The notes: a model not told the origin generated them from the sequence alone. A DNA stretch of 64,000 bases from Raffaelea ambrosiae (GCA_002778195.1 PCDI01000015.1:428366-492365); one strand, 5' to 3'. Shown: positions 35,328-46,928, counted from the stretch's first letter. Numbers and translations: made by a program.

Positions 35328-36246
35328 ATGAAGTTCTCATCGACAGCTGTTCTCGCATTCTGCGCTGGTGCTCAGGCGCACGCCATCTTCCAGGTAGGTA
35401 GACAGCAGTCCTTCCGCTTTTCTTCTTCCGTGGCTTGCGGCTTTTGCTGTCTGTCCGACGATGTTTGTGGGATGTGGGATGCTTCTGTAGATCAGTTTTC
35501 GTCCTTGCCCCGTACCAGCAGTGTGCACATATGCGACTGGTAGTCTGTCTCTAACTGCAAGGCAGCAATTCTCGGTCAATGGCAAGTCGTCTGGCCAGCT
35601 GGTGGCACTGCGCTCGCCCAGCAACAACAACCCTGTGCAGGATGTCAACAGCAACAGCATCATCTGCGGGCAGCCCGGTTCGACGTCGCAGACGATCGTG
35701 GACGTGGCACCCGGCGACAAGCTCGGCGCATACTGGCAGCACGTCATCGGCGGCGCGCAGTTTCCGGGCGACCACGACAACCCGATTGCACACTCGCACA
35801 AGGGCCCTGTGATGGCGTACCTGGCCAAGGTGGACAACGCAGCGTCGACGGCGATCAACAGCCTCAAGTGGTTCAAGATTTTCGAGGACGGCTTCGACAC
35901 GAGCTCCAAGACATGGGGCGTGGACAAGATGATCTCAAACAACGGCTGGTCGTACTTTACGATGCCGACTTGCATCGCGCCGGGCCAGTACCTGCTGCGT
36001 GTTGAGATCCTGGCACTGCACTCGGCCAAGACAACGGGGGCCGCCCAGTTCTACCAGTCGTGCGCGCAGATCCGTGTGTCGGGGTCGGGGACGTTCACGC
36101 CGTCGGCGTCGCAGCTCGTGTCCTTCCCGGGCGCGTACAAGGCGGAGGACCCGGGCATCCACATCAACATCTATGGGCTCACGGGCCAGCCAGACATGGG
36201 CGGGAAGCCGTACCCGATTCCGGGGCCGCAGGCGATCGAGTGCTGA
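35328..36246 (+). CDS. AA9 lytic polysaccharide monooxygenase (former GH61), secreted
   Basis: A copper enzyme that oxidatively cleaves cellulose or related beta-glucans outside the cell. Exons: 35328-35393 and 35566-36246, phase 0, 248 aa; branch CTAAC at 35551. The signal peptide MKFSSTAVLAFCAGAQA is followed by His18, which would be the N-terminal histidine of the copper brace after cleavage (HAIFQ). The family blocks RSPSNNNPVQDVNSNSIICG, HSHKGPVMAYLAKVD (second copper His, precursor residue 100) and LLRVEILALHSA followed by QFYQSCAQIRVSGSG (axial Tyr185) are present. Cysteines fit the usual disulfides. The protein ends soon after the catalytic domain (GPQAIEC), so there is no CBM1 cellulose-binding module and no long linker. 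Regiospecificity and substrate cannot be read by eye. Confidence 0.95.
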
Positions 36247-39200
36247 AGAGGTGGGCGTCGGTAGGGAGAGAGGTGCTGCGAGGTTCTCGGAAGGTCTAGG
36301 TTGCGTGGCTGTTGAAGCTTCTGGGGCTCTTGCGGCTCTTGCGGCTCTTCACTCAACCCTGAGGTCGCCAAATCTGAGGCTCTGCCCAGCCAGGCAGAAC
36401 TACCAAACGGCATGACCCGCGATGTCTCGCGATGTAATGGCGAACTTGCCCGCCGTTTCGCCGGGGTGTAATAAGATAATAGGTTATGTATGGTAAAATT
36501 AGCACAGCTTTGGTATCTCACCATCCGCGCGTTGTCGCAATTCCATGTTTACACTCCTCTGCCCCAAGCAAGGGTCTTGTTTTCTTTTTTCACATAAAAG
36601 CCCAATTTATATGCCATATTATGTTTTGTTTTGTTTTTGGGAAATGAACGCCGATGGGGCCCTCCTGGGACTGCAAAGCTCAATTGGGAGGGCACTTGTT
36701 CGACTTGGACAGTGAATTACGAGCATGAACCCGGCTCAAGCCATCCAGAGCAGCTCCCGAGCAAGCTCGCGCCTCGCGTTTTTCGTTTCAGCGCGTTGCA
36801 GCGGCCCTAGGCCAAAGCGAGTAAGCATGCACGGAAATCAGAGAGCGGAGGAAAAAGGCGGTCCCAGGCTGCGTGCAGTATTTTTTTTCCTTGTTTCCCA
36901 GGATTTTTAGAACGGCGTATTCTAGGGTGGACCTAGCAATTAGCGGACGTCTCGGAGGACCCGGGACAAGCCAGCATGGGAGAAATCGAAGCGAGCGAGG
37001 GAGGGTGACAAGAGGCATTTCTGTGGTTCTGACACCGTCCGAATCGGCCGGTCTTAAAAAGGAAAACAGATGAAAGACAAAGCTAAAGAAGCCGTCGCTG
37101 ATTGGACAATGACTGGCTGTTCAATAGCGCGGCCGTTAACCGTCGGCACAGAGGCACCAGAGGCAAGGAAGGAGCACCCGCACACAAAGGGCGTAATACG
37201 TAGTTACTCGTAGACACACGCACGCGGCACAGAGACACGACCAGCCAAGGTTCTGGAGAGTTTCTCGGCATCAGGTGGCCAGCGTGATCCTGCAGGGAAT
37301 GCCATCCTTGGCGATTGCTTGCGAGGAAGGAAGGAGCGGGTAACGTATGGGCATGGGCCAGCTAGGCAAGCACGGCCAAGCACTGGTCCGTGGGCGGCGG
37401 CACACGCAATTGTGAGCGACTTGCCGTGCAGGACATCTCACAATGGCAGTCGCGGCGAAAGCATGGCCAATTGCTCTGTTGCTCATCGGTCGTTCCTGCC
37501 CTGCTGTGCTCGTGCAAGTCGAGCAACGTCAGTTCCCAACTCGGCAAGTACAAGACACGGCGACCCACCCACCGGCGCTTGCCTTCCAGTCTTATTTCCA
37601 TGGGGCGGACGGGGTCGGTTGTGCCTGCATTCTTTTGTGTTCTTTCCCATATTAATATTTGTTTGTTGTTGCTGACCCACGGGAAAGCTCGGGCTTCGGA
37701 CGCCACCCACTGGCCAGTGGAGGACGGTGGAGACGAGCGAGCCCCGTAAATTTCTGCAACGAGAAGGCACCCCCAAAACACCGCAAAGTCGCCTCCAACA
37801 CTGGCGTCAATAACTGACAACTGTTCGAAGCCACTGGTTGGACGCGCGAGGCAAGCAATGTTCTATCTCCGTCGGTCGGGACACGGCTGCTGGTCTCACC
37901 TCCATGTACGAGGCAGTACGTCATCGGGGCGTACGGGCCAGTACGACTGGTGCGCTCTGATATACAAAGTATGAGCGCGTAGGCTGTTGGATTCGTGCAA
38001 TTACCACGGCTCCATCGACATTTTCTATATGCGATCATGAATGCCGACAGCCTCTCGAAGCTTGGCAGCGCATTTGCATGACTGGCCTGGCACTCGGCGG
38101 TCGTCTGACTGACGGGCCTTTTGCCATGGTGTCTTGGTTGGCTGTCACGGCATGGCGAGAGAAAAAAGCTCGTCCGGCATGCCAATTGTGGTCGCCAATT
38201 GTACCTTGCCGGTATTCTGTGCCCGCTGTTCGCGTGCGTGTGAGTGTGTCGTCCGCCTTCTCTGCTCCTGCAGGTACAAGCCTAAAGTACTCCGTGCCTC
38301 GTCCGGGCAAACAAGCAAGCGGCATTCGGCAGCTGATACGGGGGTCATGGCGCTGGAATGTAGTCGCTGATAGCCTGGACGCCCGCCGAGTGACCTGCTT
38401 GGTCGTCGGTCGCTAGCACGAAAATGAGGCGGCGAGTCGAATCCCTGTCGTACTGGTCGCAGGGCCAGAGGTGTCGAAAATTCGCGCAGTTGCCTTTTGG
38501 AGGGGGCATGACTTGCCGTCTTCCGGAGCGACCAGGCGTCGTCTGCCTGGTCTTGTTAGGATTTTCCGCTTTTTTTTATTTTCCGGTTTATTTTTGCAAT
38601 TGTTTTATTTGGCGTAATAATTCCTCTTTGCGAAAGCTTGCCTGTGCTCGCCCCCCCGTCCAATGCCCGCCAATGGCCGTCAATGGCCACCAGTAGCTAG
38701 CCACCAGTGGCCGTCCCCAGTCCCGCGCCGGCTGCTGGACCCATTCACTGGTCTCCATGCTACGGTGTAAGATACGTGCAGAACACTTGCTGCTAGTGTA
38801 CCGGCTGGCCCGCATTGGAGCTGCAAGATGGCTGGGTGCAGAGCACAATTGCCATCTAGGCGTCACCGGCAGGACAGCCGTTCGTGTCCCGCGAGCACTG
38901 CGACAGAACAGAGCAGCAGAGCAACAAAAAGAGCATCGAATTTCGGCACTAGGCCAAAGCCCACAAAACATCTGGGAGGTGCTACACTAAGAGCCAAAAG
39001 AGCCACCACCCAATCCGGCCGGCCTATTATCTTGTTGCTCACCTCACTCGCCGCCTTTTCCCTGTATTCTTATTTGTTTCCGCTCCTTCTCTCTTTTATT
39101 TTCCCTTTTCTCTCCTTCCTTCTTTCCTCTTTTTTCTTTTCTCCCCTTCTCTCCTTCCTGTCTAACGCACTCGACTCACAGAATTCTCGCCCTTCTGTCT

Positions 39201-40114
39201 GCGCCCTCGTCTCTCTTCCTTCTTCTCATCTCCACTCCCCAACATCCTCTTCTTTCTTCTCGTCGAGTGTTGTTCGCCTTCTCGTCGACACACACAGCCA
39301 AGCTCTTACCTTGTTGTGTCGCTCACCCCACTCCGTTGCGCGCATCGCCTGCCAAGACCCAAGCTTCCGGTCTTTGCATCGATCACCACAGCTCCCAGCC
39401 ACCTCTCCAATAGTCGTTAGGTAAGCATAAAACCGTCGGAAGGAGCGACCCAATTGCGTCCCAATTGGCAGTCGCGGCCGTTGCAATTGCATTTTTGCGT
39501 CTTCTCCACGTCATTCTGCATCTTTTTGCGTCTTCTCGCGTGTTTTTTCTACTGTCTTTCGTCTGGTTTTACTGTGCATTTGCCTGCCTACTTTGCACTT
39601 GTTTCTGCGCCCTACTGCTGCCGCGCAGCCAAAAGCCAGAAAGGCTGTAAGAGCTAAGCTTTTTCGCCAACGCTCGGAACTGGCGGCGATAACGAAAAAG
39701 TCATAAAAGGCGAGAAAAGCGGGCAACATTACAGCGAGAAGAAAAAAGCAATAAAAGCCGCTGCCAATTTTTTTTTCGCACGGCTTACATATACTTGGCC
39801 AACAACAGCAACACAGCACCCCAGACAAACGTCACGGTACAGCTCCAACAGTCACCGTGCTCTTTTACATCACCCTTCCATCACCACCTCTCCCATTTTT
39901 TTTCTTCCGAATTGGATTATTCCGCCCCAGATTTGGCGCTATTTGAAATTCACGCATTGTTTTTTTTTTTTTCCTTTGAAATCCACACAACACGTTATTT
40001 TCCAAGCTCTTCTTTATTCACACAACTTTTTTTTCTATCGCGTACATCGTTTTCGCTTCGATTCTCGTCAACTAATACCCGTCTCACCAGACCTTTTTCT
40101 CACACATCTTCGCA
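36247..40114. other. 3.9-kb spacer ending in a pyrimidine-rich leader
   Basis: No protein gene is supported here. Seen: short repeats of CTCTTGCGG at about 36326-36352; short repeats built from GCCAATGGCC / GTCAATGGCCACCAGT near 38660-38710; a strongly pyrimidine-rich tract at about 39040-39420, typical of a fungal 5' leader; and a likely 5' UTR intron, 39421-40090, for the small gene that follows. Open frames up to about 200 codons are low complexity or lack family motifs. Confidence 0.5.
39421..40090 (+). other. Putative 5' UTR intron of the 64-aa membrane protein gene
   Basis: Position 39421 begins GTAAGC after a pyrimidine-rich leader-like tract, and ACTAATACCCGTCTCACCAG ends at 40090, 24 bp before the start codon. 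Donor, branch-like ACTAAT and CAG acceptor fit an intron of 670 bp. No coding phase can test this, so it is an inference from splice signals alone. Confidence 0.45.
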
Positions 40115-40309
40115 ATGGCTGCCATCGACACCACCGCGCTGATCGCCCGCGATCAGATGACCAACCTGGTCAAGCGCTCCAACTGGGCTGGCCGGGAGGC
40201 CGGCGTTATCGTCGTGTTCTGCATCGTCTTCATTGTCGCTGTGGGCCTGATCGCTCTCTTCATCCACAAGAAGCTGGCCGCTCGCAAGGCAAAGAAGCCA
40301 GAGTTCTAA
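40115..40309 (+). CDS. Small single-pass membrane protein, 64 aa
   Basis: MAAIDTTALIARDQMTNLVK begins a short polar N-terminus, followed by NWAGREAG, one hydrophobic segment of about 20 residues (VIVVFCIVFIVAVGLIALFI, about residues 31-50) and a basic tail HKKLAARKAKKPEF. The positive charge after the helix predicts an N-out/C-in orientation. The ATG context (CGCAATGGC) is good, and the pyrimidine-rich leader with a likely UTR intron ends just upstream. Small proteins of this layout recur in Sordariomycetes as far as I recall; function is unknown. The open frame is short, so the call rests on composition, context and the leader. Confidence 0.72.
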   Translation: MAAIDTTALIARDQMTNLVKRSNWAGREAGVIVVFCIVFIVAVGLIALFIHKKLAARKAKKPEF

Positions 40310-41290
40310 ATGACAGAATAAAAGACAAAAAAATGTGATTGGTGACGGGGGGAGGAGCAGCGTCAGGTGAGACACGCGGACTCGTCCGTGGTGTCTCGGG
40401 GTGGTTGTGTTTGGATGTTGGGAGGGAGAAGGAGGAGAGTTGGCTGGAAGACCCGATCTGGAGGTGGAGATGGGTTTGCTTTGCGTGGATGTTTTAATTG
40501 ACGAGACGTTTCCGACGGGGCAATTGGCGCAACCGGGTCGTTTCTCGCACTCTTTCGAAACGGAGCCTTCGATCGACAACCTGAGCAAAGGGGACGGTCG
40601 TTTGTCTCCCGTCCCTTCTCACTGCTTCTATACTCCGGCTCTGCTATGGGCTCCACAGCGTTCTGTTTTGCTTCTCGACCAATGGTTCCGTGTTTCGGTT
40701 TCAGAGACATAATTCCCTTTCGACGCGACAAAACTTCAACGAGACAACACCACAGTCCAGTTTGACCTTTGGACATCCACTGGACACGGACAGCAGTAGC
40801 AGTGAGGACTGAAGGAGACAGCGGTTTATTTTCTCTTTCTCTCTACTCCTGCTCGAAAGAAACAAGATACCTCAATACGTCAAGGCCTTTCTTTCACTTT
40901 TGATCGACACTAAACAAGACTGGTCGCGGATCGAGTTCGACGATTCTTGCTTTGGGTTGGGGAAAGCTGGCGGATTTCTTGATGTATATCTCTATTTTTC
41001 TCTGTATTTCCCTAATGTTTCTGCTGCTATATCACTGTAGAACGCTTTCCTCTTTTTTTGACGTGTCTCATTCTCTGATGTGCTTGTGATGTTATGTGTT
41101 CCGAGTGTCTCAAATTAGAGACATGATTACGTTTATTTGTGCTCGCACTTGGCGCTCGGAACAGAGCTGGATTATTACAGTGGACAAGAGCAAACAGACG
41201 TAATGCAGCCTTGCGTGCAAAGATGGACTTCTCAAATTTCTAGAGGTCCAAACTGATTGATGATCGAGACAATGGTCTCCTGAGCAGCTT
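40310..41290. other. Convergent 3' spacer
   Basis: These 981 bp lie between the small membrane protein gene and the dCMP deaminase gene, so they probably hold long 3' UTRs. Nothing else is recognisable. Confidence 0.5.
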
Positions 41291-42627
41291 TCATGGCAAA
41301 ATGATCTTTTCAAGATGGACCAAGCCTTGCGCGGGCTGTCTATGTCAGCAGAGGAACAACGTGTAGAGTAACACGGAAGGGAGAGAGACCCCAACCGCCG
41401 CTCCTGGCAACAACTTACCGGTACATACTGCCGCAGCCGCACGCCGGCTTCCCGGAACACCGCCGCCGTCTCGGCGTCCATGCTGTATCCCTGGCTGTAC
41501 ACCACCTCGCCGATGCCGCCCACCTGCGCAATCTTGATGCTGCACGTCAGACACGGGCACGTATTGCAGTACAGCGTCGTCTCCGCCTGCGCTGCCGACG
41601 GGATGCGCTCCCGGCCCGCCTCCAGCAGCGCATTCTCCTCGGCGTGCAGACACAGACACGTCGCCAGCCCGTGGCCCGACCCCGAACCGCCGTTGCACCG
41701 GCCACACCCGCCGTCGCCGCAGTTGCGCAGTCCGCGCGGCGTGCCGTTGTAGCCCGTGCTGACGACGCGGCGCTCGCGCACAAGCACGCAGCCGACGCGG
41801 CGCTTCATGCAGTTGGAGCGCTGGGCGGCGAGGGAGGCGAGGGCCATGAAGTAGCGGTCCCACGAGGGGCGCAGAAGCTGCTCGGCGCCGGCGGCAGTGA
41901 GGCCGGCCTTGTCGAGGGCGTTGTAGAGGAGGGCTGTGGGGGATGAAGAAGTCGTCGATGCAGCCTTCCACGCGACTGTTTTCGTTTCCTTCCCCACCTC
42001 CTCCTTCTCCTCCACCACCTCCAGGTGCCCTCCAGGACCGCCATTCACCAGACGCATCTCGGAGCGAGCCATGACGGGCAGCAGCGGGGGGTACGCAGGT
42101 CCGCCGCCGCCGTACAGCTCGCGATCAGACAGGGCGACAAACTCTTCGAGCGTGGGCGAGCGAAGCGACGGCTCTCCTTCTCTTCCTCCCCCCCGGCGCG
42201 CCTCGCGGGCCTGGGCACGCCGCCAGCGCACGGCCAGGGGCGCGTCGACGCTGATGAGCAAGAAGAAGGGCCGGCGACTAAAAACGTCCAGGACGGCCTC
42301 GCTGGCGACGTCCGTGGTGACCCAGCGTTCACGCCAGCGGAGCGTGACAAAGTCGAGAAGCTCCTCGGCAGAAGCAAAGGTAGAGGAGACTGTCGCCGTT
42401 GTGGTGGTGGCAGGAGCGGTCACAGCCTGGGCCTCCGAGTGTCCTCCGTCTGGGCTAATGGACAGGCAGGTGAAGCCATGGCGCTCGACGAGGTAGCGGG
42501 CGACGGTGCTCTTGCCGGCACAGATGCCTGAGGGCAGAGTGTCAGTGAGTGAATCTGCCAGTCATACGAAGCGACAGCCAGAGACGGAAGAAAAAAAAAA
42601 CCTACTGCCACAGATGCCAATGAGCAT
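41291..42627 (-). CDS. DCD1: Deoxycytidylate (dCMP) deaminase with N-terminal P-loop domain
   Basis: It converts dCMP to dUMP, feeding thymidylate synthesis. Exons (minus): 42606-42627, 41419-42527, 41291-41335, giving 391 aa. The 22-nt first exon encodes MLIGICG and joins to SICAGKSTVARYLVERHG, a Walker A-like P-loop that the intron splits. The last exon supplies PAQGLVHLEKIILP after RLRQYVP. The deaminase domain has MKRRVGCVLVRERRVVSTGYNGTPRGLRNC, the zinc/catalytic motif His302-Ala-Glu304 (CLHAEENALLEAG) and Cys333-x2-Cys336 (CPCLTC), followed by KIAQVGGIGEVVY. A Cys-rich stretch, NCGDGGCGRCN, lies before the HAE motif, as in related dCMP deaminases with an extra zinc site. The region between the P-loop part and the deaminase has low-complexity Gly/Arg/Glu stretches. 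It is divergent from ATG7. Confidence 0.92.
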
Positions 42628-44399
42628 ATTGATTGACTGTTCTTGCTGGCTAATTTTTTTTTTTCTTTTTTTTTTCTTTCACGTCGTTGCACTTCTTTCA
42701 CGTCTCTACTTTCACTGCTTCTTCTTTTTTCTTCTTCTTTTCTTCTGGTCAGCTTTCTTTTTTTTTTGGATTGTCTGCCACTCTGGTGTCAAAACGACTT
42801 CTCGAACTAGACAAACGGTTGTGCTTGAAGAATTGGGGCTGAACCAGACCAATTAAAAAAAAACGCGTAAAACGCGGCGCCTGGTCCTGCTCTAAGAAGC
42901 CCAGCAGAAAGCGCGTTTCCACACACAGCTGCAGTAGTCAGAGAAAACACCATATAAGCCCAAAAGTGGGCTCCTTGGCTCTGTTCCCGATGCCCGGGAA
43001 GCTCTTCCCTTTCGCACTACGATCACATCGAAAGATGCCCCACGACGGATATGCGGCTCGCACCAAGATTGCTTTTGCCTCCTAGTATTGATACATAGTA
43101 GCAGCTGCATAACGCCGGGCCAGCAGCAGAATGCAGCTACAGCCGTGCAATTCCGTAGGCTGCATTTCTGGCGTGCTTTTATTCTGTCAGTTGTCGCATT
43201 TTGCTCTCTCTGGTTTCAGTAGTCCTCTTTCTGTGCCTGTCCCGTCACCCAGAGACCCACGATGCAGGCAACGGAGCATCGCCAGAAAAGACCGGCCTCA
43301 CACATGACCACTGTCTGCAGATGACACGCAGGGTCGGCCAGGCTGGCCGAGCTGCCCTGCTCAGGTGACCTCACGCAACGGGCTGCCATTTTGGGGGCTT
43401 CTGCTCCTTCTGCTGCCTACATATTAGTATTTTCTTCGGGTCAGCTGGACAGCAATGCATGCAGTGGCATCTCCAGAAATGCAGCGCATGGTATCCAGAG
43501 CTCCCAGCTCCAAGAACCAGTTCTGTGACGCAATGTCTGCCCAACACCAGAAGTACTGGCTCTGGGTGTCCGCCCGTTGTAACCTGATGCCCCTGGTGGC
43601 CTGGAGGCCAGGCCCGGCCAGGCCACCACCCACCCAATAGCGTCCTCCACAAAGAGGCGCCGAATCGCGAAAGCTTATCCCCGTCTACCCCGCCCCCTCT
43701 CGTGCTGCTGGCCCTACTGGCTCGGCTTTGCCCTGCTCCTGCCCTTTTGTGTTCCAGCGCCTTCTGCTGCTGCGTGACCGGCACCCGCCCCTAGGCAGGC
43801 TGACGTGACCCCCGCCGAGCGACTGGAGAGCTCCTCTCTCCCCTTCCTTCGCTGATCCTGTGATGGTCTTTCTTATAAACGATATATAACCAGCCTGGCA
43901 CTCGACCACCTCGAACGGCCCCCCACTCCCACGACCCGTGATCTTTCTTTTGTTTCTATTCTCTTTTTCTTTCGAGTGGGTTTTCCTTTCTTTCTCCTTT
44001 CTTCTGACAGCTCTTTGTCTCTGTTTGCCTGCCTGGACGACCGAAACAAACACGCCGGAATTCCGCACAAACTCGTACCGAACCACTTCACGACCTTGCT
44101 ACGACTTGTTCCGCATACGCAGACCAGCTCCGCGCGCGCGACCTGCTTTTCGGCCGCACACACGCACCCGAATTTTCTCCTCCCCCTCCCTCCTCCTCGA
44201 CGATCTAGACCGCTCGTCCGTAGACGAGCAGGTCTGCGCGACTACCGACCGAACCAAGGACACAGAACTCGGGTGTTCGCATAATCCGGGAAATCGCAGA
44301 CGAGGACAGAAGAACACAGGAACATATTAGGGAGTTGGACGCAAGTACACGAGTGCGCACAAACACAGAGAGAACCGGCCAGACCAACCGTCCGTCACC
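42628..44399. other. Divergent promoter region between DCD1 and ATG7
   Basis: This 1.8-kb spacer has T-rich tracts near DCD1 (42655-42770) and a pyrimidine-rich ATG7 leader (about 43930-44240). A TATATA-like sequence occurs at about 43882. No gene or RNA is supported; the open frames near 43370-43780 have no recognisable product. Confidence 0.5.
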
Positions 44400-46928
44400 A
44401 TGGCTGGCCTCCAGTTTGCCACCTTCAACTCGGTCATTGAGATGCCCTTCTACTCGGCACTCTTTGCCTCCAAGCTCGACCATGACAAGCTCGATGACTC
44501 GGCCCGCGCAGTCCTCGGTCTGTACGAGCCGCGCGGCGAGAAGGACCACAGCCTCAGCTCCCAGATGCAGATTCTGGGCGGCGCCCTGACAAGCACGCAG
44601 TAAGGAAGAGAAAAAGACAAAGCGATATTCTAGGCAAGTCCAGGGCCAAACTAACCCCCCAACCCCCCCTTCCAGAGCTCCTTCAGGCATGATCCGTGCC
44701 GAGGGCATCATTCGCAACTTCAACACGATCGAGGACTTCAAGCAAGCCGACAAGGCTGCGATGCTGCACACAGCTGCACGGCAGGTCAGCCAACCCCTCC
44801 CAGGACACGATGTCCTCTAACCAGAACACTCCCCCCCCCCTCTGACTATTTCCAGATATGGGACGCCATCAAAGACGGCAGCATCTACGAAGTCCCCTCC
44901 CTCCTGTCCTCCTTCAACATCATCTCCTATGCCGACCTCAAGAAATACCGCTTCACATACTGGTTCGCCTTCCCGGCCCTGCACTCCGAACCCCAGTGGA
45001 AGCGCATCGGAAACGTCGGCCACCTGGGCAAAAAGGAAACCACTATGCTGGTTGACCAGATCGGCACCTGGCGCTATGCCACGGACAACCGTCAGCACGG
45101 CTTTTTTCTGGCCAAGAGGGTACGACATGCGGCTGCTTCCTCTGGGGGCGCTTCGGGGGCCCACGGCGAGCACGAGGAAGAAGGGGAGACGGGAAGAATC
45201 GGCGGCAAGGGATCCCGGAGCTCGCTGATCCTGGACCCGAACGAGATCGAGCTGGGATTCCGGTGGCAGATCGGCTCGCTGCGCGACTTTGAGACGGGGT
45301 TTTTCAACGGCGTCGCCGACGAGGACCAGTATATCTCTTTTGTCGACCCGTCCACCTACCCGGAGAACCCGTCGTGGCCGCTGCGCAATCTGCTCGTGCT
45401 CATCCGCCAGCGGTACGGCCTGCACAAGGCCCAGGTCCTGTGCTACCGTGACACGCAAGGGCGCCGGGACGAGCCGCGCAGCATCGTTCTCCCAGTTGCG
45501 GTTGACGACAGCAGCAGCAGCGACACCAAAAACAGCAAGAACAGCAAGAGCAGCAGCAGCAGCAGCACCACCACCACCACCACCACCACCACCGAACGGA
45601 ACCTCGACATGCCCAAGGTCACCGGCTGGGAGCGCAACGTCAACGGCAAGCTGCAGGCGCGCGTGGCCAACCTGGCCGACTACATGGACCCTACGCGCCT
45701 GGCAGACCAGGCCGTCGACCTGAATCTGAAGCTCATGAAGTGGCGGATCTCGCCCAACCTCGACCTGGACAGCATCAAGGACGTTTCGTGCTTGCTGCTC
45801 GGCGCCGGCACCCTCGGCAGCTATGTGTCGCGCAACCTCATGGGCTGGGGCGTGCGCCGGATCACGTTTGTCGACTACGGGTCTGTCTCGTTTTCCAACC
45901 CGGTGCGCCAGCCCCTGTTTGCCTTCCAGGACTGCCTCAAGGGCGGCGCGCCCAAAGCCACGCGCGCCGCCGAGGCGCTGACCCAGATCTACCCCGGCGT
46001 CGAGGCTGCGGGCCACGTGCTGTCGGTGCCCATGCTGGGCCACCCGGTGATGGACGAGGCCAAGACGCGGGCCGACTTTGCGAAGCTGGAGTCGCTGATC
46101 GAGAGCCACGACATCATTTTCTTGCTCATGGACACGCGCGAGTCGCGGTGGCTGCCGACGGTCATGGCCAAGGCCAAGGGCAAGATTGTGATGAACGCGG
46201 CGCTGGGTTTCGACACGTATGTGGTGATGCGCCACGGCGCCGAGCCGCTCGACGGTTCGCAGGATACTCTCGGCTGCTACTTTTGCAATGATGTAGTAGC
46301 ACCAGCAGATGTGAGTCCCCCTTCTCTCCCGCCCCATCCTGTTTTTTTTTTTTTTAATTGTCCCGTTTATCTCCTCTCCGCCTATCTGTATTTTTTTTTT
46401 TTTTTCTCGGTTTATTTCGTCTTCTTTTTCTCCTAACACAACCAGTCTATGAAGGACCAAACTCTCGACCAGCAGTGCACCGTGACCCGCCCCGGTGTGG
46501 CTGCCATTGCCTCTGCCCTGCTCGTCGAACTGCTTGTGAGCGTGCTGCAACACCCTCTGAAGCAGCACGCACCTGCTCCCAAGCCCACCAAAGACTCGTC
46601 CTCGAGGGACACCTATGAGCGCGACCCCCAGGACCACCCGCTGGGTCTCGTCCCGCACCAGATCCGCGGCTTTTTGGCCACGTTCCAGAACATGCTCATC
46701 CACGGCCAGTCGTACCCGCACTGCAGCGCCTGCAGCCGGCCGATTCTGAATGCGTACCGCTCCGAAGGGTGGGAGTTTGTCAAGAAGGCGCTGGGCGACC
46801 GCGAGTATGTGACGGAGCTGTCGGGTCTGGCGGAGATCCAGCGGCAGGCAGAGGCCATGGCGGAGGAGCTTGATTTCAGCGACGACGGTGTGGACGAAGG
46901 GGATGACGGGGAGGCGGTTCTGTTGTAG
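44400..46928 (+). CDS. ATG7: Atg7, E1-like activating enzyme of autophagy
   Basis: Atg7 adenylates Atg8 and Atg12 and passes them to Atg3 and Atg10. Exons: 44400-44599, 44676-44784, 44856-46310, 46446-46928, giving 748 aa. The N-terminal domain (FATFNSVIEMPFYSALFASKL, then IRAEGIIRNFNTIEDFK and YWFAFPAL) is followed by the adenylation domain with LLGAGTLGSYVSRNLMGWG (about 413-431), ITFVDYGSVSFSNPVRQPLF and MDTRESRWLP. The catalytic cysteine is Cys599 (QQCTVTRPG), ten residues after the last intron. The C-terminus has the acidic tail SDDGVDEGDDGEAVLL expected for Atg8 recruitment. Two low-complexity insertions are seen: about 194-225 (Ala/Gly/Glu-rich) and about 321-349 (Ser/Lys/Asn then poly-Ser and poly-Thr, from AGC and ACC repeats). 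These make it longer than yeast Atg7 (630 aa). Confidence 0.95.

Noticed and set aside
38424..38452. AGTCGAATCCC, resembling a tRNA T loop
   Set aside because: The T-arm consensus is incomplete and no cloverleaf can be drawn from the preceding 70 bases.
38828..39424. A 198-codon plus-strand frame before the small membrane protein gene
   Set aside because: Composition (Ser, Leu, Phe) is that of a pyrimidine-rich 5' leader, and it ends at the putative UTR donor.
43371..43784. A 137-codon minus frame in the DCD1-ATG7 spacer
   Set aside because: No domain, unsupported start, and no flanking splice signals that extend it.
44817..46721. A 634-codon open frame antisense to ATG7
   Set aside because: It mirrors the conserved adenylation domain and has no motif of its own.
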